NCBI GenBank assembly: GCA_001574975.1
Contig: KQ965865.1
Location: 1 to 64,000 of the forward strand
DNA length: 64,000 bases
Reading direction: 5' to 3'
Source of the DNA: Gonapodya prolifera JEL478
Lineage: Eukaryota; Monoblepharomycota; Monoblepharidomycetes; Monoblepharidales; Gonapodyaceae
Positions 57,614-64,000 of this stretch are shown here, one piece after another. The translations under genes were made by a program, and so were the position numbers. The notes beneath the pieces were generated by a model. The model saw only the letters and a program-made list of their open reading frames with translations, was not told the origin of the DNA and ran no database searches. The first letter of the stretch is position 1. Every line of letters begins with the position of its first letter.

Positions 57614-60600
57614 ATGAAACTCGAGCGCCAAATCAAGCTGCGGTGCGTTTATCTCGCCACCCACGCTGTCCCACCTAGCTCACCTGGTCGCCGCAAACTT
57701 CCAGCCTCGTCCTGCCTGTCGTCCTGGGCATGCTCGTGCTGGGTGGGAATGGAGGTCATTTTTTCTGTACCAGAATCCTCCTTACCATTTGCATCAACCG
57801 CAGGCGCTGCCACAGTCGCGCTGATTTACACGCAGTCCTCGTCGTGGATTGACGAACTGGCATCCATCATCGATGACTTACAAGTGCGTCAACCCAAGAG
57901 ATCTTGTCCTCTCCTGTATTCCAACACCTCTAATGTTTGAATTCATGTCGAACCAACATTCATGAATCCTCAACGCACCAGATCGCAGCCGTCCAGTCCC
58001 GTGCATACGGCAAGGCCTCATTCGTCCAGTCGTTTGTCTCTTCTTTCGTCCTCGACGTGCGAGTGCTTGCTCTCTATGCCGCCGCGGCCACTCGGGGGAC
58101 GCTTGGGACAATTGCGCGGTACGTTCGATTCCCACAATCCTCCTCACCGTGTACTCACCTCGATCTCTCCCCCCGCGCTCTTCCCAACCTTGGCGTAACA
58201 CGGTTCCATGCCTCTCGTAACCCGCCCGCCCGACTCCCGCCACCACAGACCCATCCCGTCATTCTTCCAGCTCCCACTGCTCGACTCGCCTTCCGTCGCC
58301 ACACCCATGCCGCCCGAGACGTCACGCCCTCTGTACTCGTCGTACTGGTCCGTCAACATATCTACCTCGGCTGACCTTGCCGCTGCGGCCAGCTCGAGCA
58401 TGAACAGCTCCGTTCTTGATATGGCGTTCAGACCGTTGTTCCTTGACAAGGTGAGTCGGACATTGAGTGTAAACCTTGGAGTGGAGAAATGGGGAAAGAG
58501 GGGATGTGCGTTGATGGTGTGGGGAAGAGGATGCAGGAATTCCACGGAGATGACTATGAAATGAGATGGCCCCTGAAAGGGCATCAAGTTCCACGCATTA
58601 CATGTCCTCTGAGACCAGAGAGACTGAAAGCTCGACCGTCTCCTCTCTTCCTTATCCCACCATAAACCCTCACCTCCCCACAGCCCGGCACGAACCAACT
58701 CTACACCGGCTTCTCGGACACCGGCATGCGGATATTTCCTTACAAATTCGACTCGTCCCTCAACGCCTCCTTCCGCACCCAACGGTTCTGCGACGCGCCC
58801 GATCTGGACCCGTCCGTACGGGGTAAAGTTGGGTTCATCCCGGCGTGTCGCCGGTGGTACAGATCTGCTATTGATGCGGTGCGGAACGCGTCCAGCGCGA
58901 GCGCGAGCACGGGCAGTAGCGTCGATGGTATCGGGCCGTGGGTTGTTGTGTCGCCGTATGTGGACGCGACTACGGGGAAAGTGATGTGAGTACGCACCGT
59001 TCTGGGTCGTTGGAGTACCGGCACCACAAGATCCTGACAATCGCCGTTTCGGGGAATGGGCACTCGTTTGAAGCATCTCGGCATCGCAGGCATTCCTCGA
59101 CGCGCGCGGAGCCGTCGCCGGCGTGGCAGCGCTGGACGCCAACATGGACTTGTTCCTGGCGACGTTTTCGCAGAGCAGCAAGGTGGAGTGTGCGCTCCGT
59201 GTTGGGTCTAGTGCACCCAGTGGTCTCATTTGTGCGCTTCTATAACGCGGGCCACGGGATTGACAGATCTTGGAAAATGGGTACTTGCTGGTTATGGACA
59301 CGACGGGGAATCTTATCGTCTAGTGAGTGCTCCCACAAGTCCACCCAAACACCCTAGCCACCCTCACACCCAAAAATACCCACCCAACCACCCAGCGACC
59401 AGGCCCAAGCCCAATCCAAAAACATCTCCATCTACTCCTCCATCACCAACATCCTCTCCACCGACTTCCCAGGGGACGCGCCTTCCGCTGCGGCCTTCCT
59501 CGCGCTGGCGCAGCAATCGGCCACTGCAGGGACCTCCACGACGTTCCTCCGCGGGGGCCGCCTGTGGCGCCTCGCGGCGACGGGGGTCCCGGACACGTCG
59601 TACCTCGTTGTCGCCCTCGTGCCCATATCCGACCTACGTGCCCTGTCGGACTCCATGCGGGCAAAGACTGCCACATTTGGCGCGGCGGCGACGGGGGTAA
59701 CTGCGGTGCTGCTGGTGGTCGCAGCATTCGTAGCGAATAGGGTCAGCACCTGGATTGCAGAAAGGGTGCTGAAGCCCGTCAAAAATCTTACAGAGTTTGT
59801 CGAGCGCGTCACGTCGGGAAATTTGGATCAAGAGCCTATTGTGAGTGCGGTGTGGTGCGGTTGTATGCGGTCCATTGGTAACGATGACCGTCCTGCTCCC
59901 TAATTCCCACCCCTTGACAACCAGAACTATGGGCCCGTCAATACAGAGATCGACGCCATCGGTAAGAACTTCCGCGAGCTTTTGGTGGCAATGCGGTTTG
60001 GCAACACGGCGTACTACGCGGGTGATCTCAACAAGGCCCTTGACAGCGTGAGTGCTTTGTGTGTGGGGCCTTTTATCGGGAAGTGTGCTGAGTCGCTCTC
60101 TCGCGGGCTCCGCATGCCAGTATCTGGCCGCGGAGAGGGTCATGACGGAATTCAATTCGGAGAGAGGAAAAGGAGTCTGTTGGAACAACCTTGGCAACGT
60201 GTACTCCCAGATGGGCAGGTAGGTTCGCTACTCTCCAGGAATACCTGTAAAGGTTTGTTCGGGAAGTTTTGAAGATCAACGCTCCATAACTGTTAGGTTT
60301 GATCTAGCCCTAAACCATTACAATAAGGCCATTGACAGCGGTAGGTGTTGCGTTTATGATGGCCTCTACCGCAACTTAAAAACCCTGCCTCCCAGCGGAA
60401 CGCCTTCTTGCCGCCGAACAAGACCTCACCAAGCGAAACGATCTGCACAGCACGCTAGCAGAGCGACTCATGAACAAGGGCGTACTTTTCAAGGTCACAA
60501 ACAAGCCACCCGAGCAGTCTGTGGCGTTATTCGAGCGGGCGATAGAGCTACACCGGCATAACGACAGCGTTGATGGAATTGCGCAGGTGTCGGGGAACTT

Positions 60601-61808
60601 GGGCCAGCTGTACCTGGAGCGCAAAACCTTGCCCAAGGCTGAGGAGTGCATTAAGAACGCGTATACCGAAATCAAGGACAGGCAGAGGCCTGTGGCGTTG
60701 CAATACGCGGCAATGAACATGTAAGTGACTCGTGTGACCTGTGGCGTGGGAAGAACGGACTTTGACTGTTGAGAACAGGGGTCTTCTTGCTGACGCTCAA
60801 GGCCTTCAGGAAGAAGCACTAGCGTGGTTCTTATGTGAGCAACCCGAAATGCGGTAATTTGCTTTCTGTTTGCCCTAATTCTCGAAATCAAAACCATGTT
60901 TGAAAGATGTGCTCCAGCGCTTTGAAGTCTCTGTCCATTACGTGCAGAAAAAGTGCACACAGGAAGTGATTCGGCTCTGTCAGGATCCCGCGATCAACAA
61001 GCCCGACATAGCTCAAGCGGTGTATAAAGTTGGCCGATCACTCTTTCCTGACCTTGCCATACTCCCTGGGGCCGCTGGTGCACCAGGACCAAGCGGCTCA
61101 AGCCAAGGAACCACTCACATTGATTCACAAGCTAATGTACGTGTTCATTTATTAACTTGCATCGCTGCCAAAAATCACGGTCTTCGTTTTCGGATGCAGG
61201 CACAGATGCGCATGCTCATGGCGGGGAGCAAGGACCTTGCATTCACCTTGGATGTTTCTGGCTCCATGAGCGGCACGTTCATTCATCAATGCCGCACCTC
61301 TATCAACGAAATCATTGACAGTCACTGCGGACAAAATGATCTCGTGGCGCTTCTTGTGTTCGACAACACAGTAAGGCAAGTGTTCGACTGGACGTTTGCA
61401 ACCGACGGACAGAAAGCAGTCATGCGCAATCTCGTTAACAACGACACCCGAATTGGAGGAAGCACTGCATTCTGGGATGCACTTGTGGCCACCGCTCGGC
61501 GCATGGCGAAAGTTAAAGATCACAAAGGCCGCTCGCTCTGGATCTGCACCCTCACTGACGGAGGCGACAACGCGTCAAGGAGCACGTCTACCAGTGTCAT
61601 CGCGGAACTCAAAAAGTTACCTCAGGTGGGCCTCATCGCCATCACGGTCGGAGTACTCAGCAACGAGGCGGAGATTCGCAGAGTGTGCGAGGCCAGCCGT
61701 AATCGGGGTCTTTTCATTCGCGCCGAAGCGTCTGGGCAGGGCATCCAGACCGCTTTTAGGGCCGCGATTCAACACATGGAGGATTATGCAGTCCAGCAGT
61801 TCACCTGA
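57614..61808 (+). CDS. Transmembrane sensor: dCache, HAMP, TPR repeats and vWA domain
   Basis: The start ATG 57614 gives MKLERQIKLR, spliced to a first transmembrane helix (LVLPVVLGMLVLGG). Next comes an extracellular region of about 450 residues with the dCache pattern: a long N-terminal helix (SSSWIDELASIIDDL), RWYRSAIDA, GPWVVVSPYVDATTGKVMILTIAV, VAALDANMDLF, and LLVMDTTGNLIVYD. A second helix (TGVTAVLLVVAAFVANRV, about 59700) leads into a HAMP linker (VLKPVKNLTEFVERVTSGNL ... FRELLVAMR). TPR-like repeats follow (WNNLGNVYSQMGRFDLALNHY, VSGNLGQLYLERKTLPKAEE). Last is a vWA domain with a complete MIDAS: DVSGSMSG (61251), Thr in GGSTAFWDAL, Asp in LTDGGDN. Stop is at 61808. About 15 introns; about 1,050-1,100 residues. 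It has no kinase, cyclase or methyl-accepting output, so the vWA probably signals by metal-dependent binding. Ligand unknown. Confidence 0.82.
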
Positions 61809-63193
61809 ACATACGTTTTTTATGTGTACATGTGCTCTCTCCCTTCTTCTTTTAATCTTGAAGTACATGAATTTTCTATGGCCTTTCAGAATTCGTCACG
61901 AAAAAGGGGAAGGGGTGACGGGAGAGAGATTTGTTTGGGCACGTGTAATAATGTTCGAAATGAAGGCGCAATCTTTCTTACACTTCATTGCTGCACAACC
62001 GGCATTTCAAAAAAGTGCGACATCGTCGGCGGCGCGTTGAGAGAACGCTGCGATAGATCAACATCCCTCGAAAATCAAAGCAGCAACCTCGAGAGCTGTT
62101 GCTTTGTCGTCAGGACGTATGAGTCGTCGGTAACAACAACATGTTGGAACGCCAACACGCCAGAAAGCACCCCTCGCCGAAAAGGAAGAGTGCCCGGGCA
62201 TCCCCCCTTGCTGAGTCTGCTTGGGGCTTTCCATGCACAGTCAGTCAGCGGGGACCGCTTCATGGCTCTGTCGTGGCGGGATACGGGCTGCAGAGGACGA
62301 CAAGATCCAAGGGAAACCGCGGATTTTAAGACTCTGCGCGAGTCCGCGTTGCTCACAAGGCGACGCGGCTCTCTTTGGGAATGTTTTGGTGGCCTTCAAT
62401 ATCATGTACCTGCAACCCAAACATCTCGGCTTTCAGAGTGATGAGCGCCGCCATCAATGGGGAACATGTTAAAGATGAGTATCACTGTTTGGGGGTGAAA
62501 TCTGCTGCATGTTCGAGGCGACGTTTTCGGTGAGGATTCATGACCGGTAGCACCTGAGTGCGCCGGCGCCGGAGTCGGACTAGATGGTAACTCCCCCTCG
62601 AGGGGTACGCCCGTGGACGCCTCCGCTGACCAAGTCACGTTGGGGTCGGTCATGGATTGGCTGGCTCATTCATGGCCACCACACTGACGATGAAGCCTTG
62701 GATGGCAGCACTGATGGGAGATGGTGTTGCGTTGGTAATTCTTTGCGACAACGTAGCTCTGACCATCCATACTTTTTTTTTTTTTGGTTTTTTTTGGGGG
62801 GGTGGGGAATGGGTGAGGGGCTCCTCTCCCTCTTGTCGTGGACGCGGCTCTCTCTGGAATGTGTCGAGGGAATCATTGCACGCGGGAGTTGAAAAAAGAC
62901 GGTTGAATGTGGATGGAAGACCTGAAAGGGTAAGTTTAATGAAGGTTGGACGTCTTAGGTTGTGATCCTCACTCCATGCAAACTTGTGTTGAAGCGACGG
63001 AGATCATTAATGGATTACATATTCGAGAATGGAATTGAATTATATGGACGCTGAAATAAACGTTCTCATATGCCCTAGGCATGAGTAATAACAGAATGCG
63101 CACAGTCCTCAACAGTGTATGAAGAGCCGATGCTACATATCACCAACAATTGCATTTAATTCGATTACAGTGAAAAGAGAATAAGAACCGACA
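61809..63193. other. 1.4 kb intergenic region between two convergent sensor genes
   Basis: No supportable gene. Open frames on both strands (for example + 61824-62441 and - 62075-62356) have no domain signal, and their codon usage is unlike that of the neighbours. A T-run followed by a G-run lies at about 62767-62805. It contains the 3' ends of both flanking transcripts. Confidence 0.45.
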
Positions 63194-64000
63194 TTAGGCG
63201 GCTGAGCCTGGCGTACCACTCTCTGGCGATTCGGCAGCTTCATAAGACGGGGGTGGGAGGTCGGGCACCTTGTCTACAACGTTCTTCGAGTGGACATTGC
63301 TGTTCCAGTCTGGCATCTCACTGTTCTTGTAAAATGGGTTCGCCTTCCCTGCGGGAGCTTTCGTGGTCGCGCGCAGCGTCTCGATCATGGAGTAGAACCT
63401 CTGCGATAGCTCTTCGGTTTCGTCAATACGTGCAAGGGCGATGCCCTTGCCCCCTCCATTGGTGGGGTCGACACCAGCAAACAGGTCGTTTTCGCCTATG
63501 TTGCGGCTGATCTTCTCGGATTCGTGACTGAGACGGACGAGAGGCTGTGCGGCAGAGTTTGCGAGTATGGCCACGGAGGTCTTGAGAGGAAGAAGGAAGG
63601 AGCGGAGCCGGTGTGTAAGGTCGAGCGATGACATTGTGTGGAACGACGTCATGGCACTTACTGAGACAATGATCAGAACGGCCAAGAATATTCCCACTGA
63701 GATGCCGCTGTATGTTGCCAAGATGTTGTTCATCCGCGCTTGAACGTTTTGGACGGGAATGTTGACGAGAGCCATTGGGAATGCTGAAACAGACACGTAT
63801 GAGGGACTCAACTTCCCGTTGGTAATGTTTAGCACTTTGTAGACCTGAAGTCATTGAGCCATGAGCTCCTGCAAGAACGCGAACTCACGCAAGAACAACT
63901 GCCACTTACAACAAGATAGTTGTCGCCAGAACTTGGGTCCTTGTACACTTCCGACGAGGCAACGCCCGAGCTTGCACTTCTCATCCGATCCCAAAGATCG
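63194..64000 (-). CDS. Cache-like receptor fragment with transmembrane helix and PPxY tail (5' part outside window)
   Basis: The N-terminal part lies beyond the right edge. The visible protein, reading leftward, starts DLWDRMRSASSGVASSEVYK and SGDNYLVVYKVLN, joined across an intron at about 63841-63912. The end of an extracellular alpha/beta domain follows (SYVSVSAFPMALVNIPVQNV), like the membrane-proximal half of a Cache domain. Next are a transmembrane helix (GISVGIFLAVLIIVSVSAMT) and a helical juxtamembrane region (FLLPLKTSVAILANSAAQPL), possibly HAMP-like but not certain. A second helix (ELSQRFYSMIETLRATT) and a disordered tail with DLPPPSYEA end at TAA 63194. PPSY is a PPxY motif, the ligand of WW domains such as those in Nedd4/Rsp5 ubiquitin ligases. 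It has no catalytic output domain and lies tail-to-tail with the dCache-vWA gene. Confidence 0.7.

Noticed and set aside
57351-57617. 88-codon open frame between the ABC1 fusion gene and the sensor gene
   Set aside because: No domain; it overlaps the start codon of the sensor gene in another frame and is best seen as leader sequence.
61824-62441. 205-codon open frame on + between the two sensor genes
   Set aside because: It starts just after the sensor gene's stop, has no domain, and its composition does not resemble the neighbouring coding sequence.
1-64000. tRNA, rRNA and CRISPR features
   Set aside because: Looked for B-box-like GTTCGAATC sequences and for short regular spaced repeats; found none that would support a call. 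A covariance-model scan was not possible.

Overview
This window comes from a eukaryote with short spliced introns (mostly 45-75 nt, GT...AG), compact intergenic gaps and moderately GC-rich coding DNA. Two genes encode motile-cilium parts (the inner-arm dynein light chain p28/DNALI1 and the outer-dynein-arm docking subunit ODAD2/ARMC4). They sit among fungal-looking housekeeping genes (Bet5, Sec7, Cdc20, a two-finger C2H2 protein). The best fit is a zoosporic (flagellated) fungus such as a chytrid. That assignment is inference from gene content; no rRNA or other phylogenetic marker is present.

Layout. Bases 1-5080 are AT-richer and look like a repeat or mobile-element island. It holds the 3' part of a many-intron gene with a methyltransferase-like motif, then five diverged copies of a ~310 bp tandem repeat, bracketed by two ~245 bp direct repeats that each carry a zinc-ribbon-like exon. 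Ambiguous bases cluster here. From 5593 on the DNA is gene-dense: a coiled-coil/beta-propeller-like protein (5593-9720, +); a large single-pass membrane protein (10782-13992, +); an unrecognised 773-codon protein (14063-16384, -); p28 dynein light chain (-) divergent from Ku80 (+); CDC20 (+); a large Sec7/BIG Arf-GEF (-); a C2H2 protein (+); a bacterial-type aldehyde dehydrogenase with microexons (+); a membrane-anchored PhoD-like phosphatase (-); a SEC14-GOLD protein (-); a BIRC6/UBE2O-type E2 (+); ODAD2 (+); a small acidic membrane protein (-); an Artemis-type nuclease (-) divergent from BET5 (+); an ABC1 kinase fused to a serine beta-lactamase-like domain (+); a dCache-HAMP-TPR-vWA sensor protein (+); and, running off the right edge, a second Cache-like membrane protein ending in a PPxY tail (-).

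How the genes fit together. Ku80 has the C-terminal helical (PK-binding-type) region and an acidic-hydrophobic tail, and an Artemis-like nuclease lies 30 kb away, which suggests a vertebrate-style, DNA-PKcs-dependent end-joining pathway. p28 and ODAD2 serve the zoospore flagellum. Sec7 and Bet5 both act in Golgi trafficking. The two Cache-like receptors at the right end are the most unusual content: bacterial-style extracellular sensors, one joined to intracellular TPR and vWA domains rather than to a kinase or cyclase. Gene models are manual splices, so exon edges are approximate unless a splice phase is discussed.
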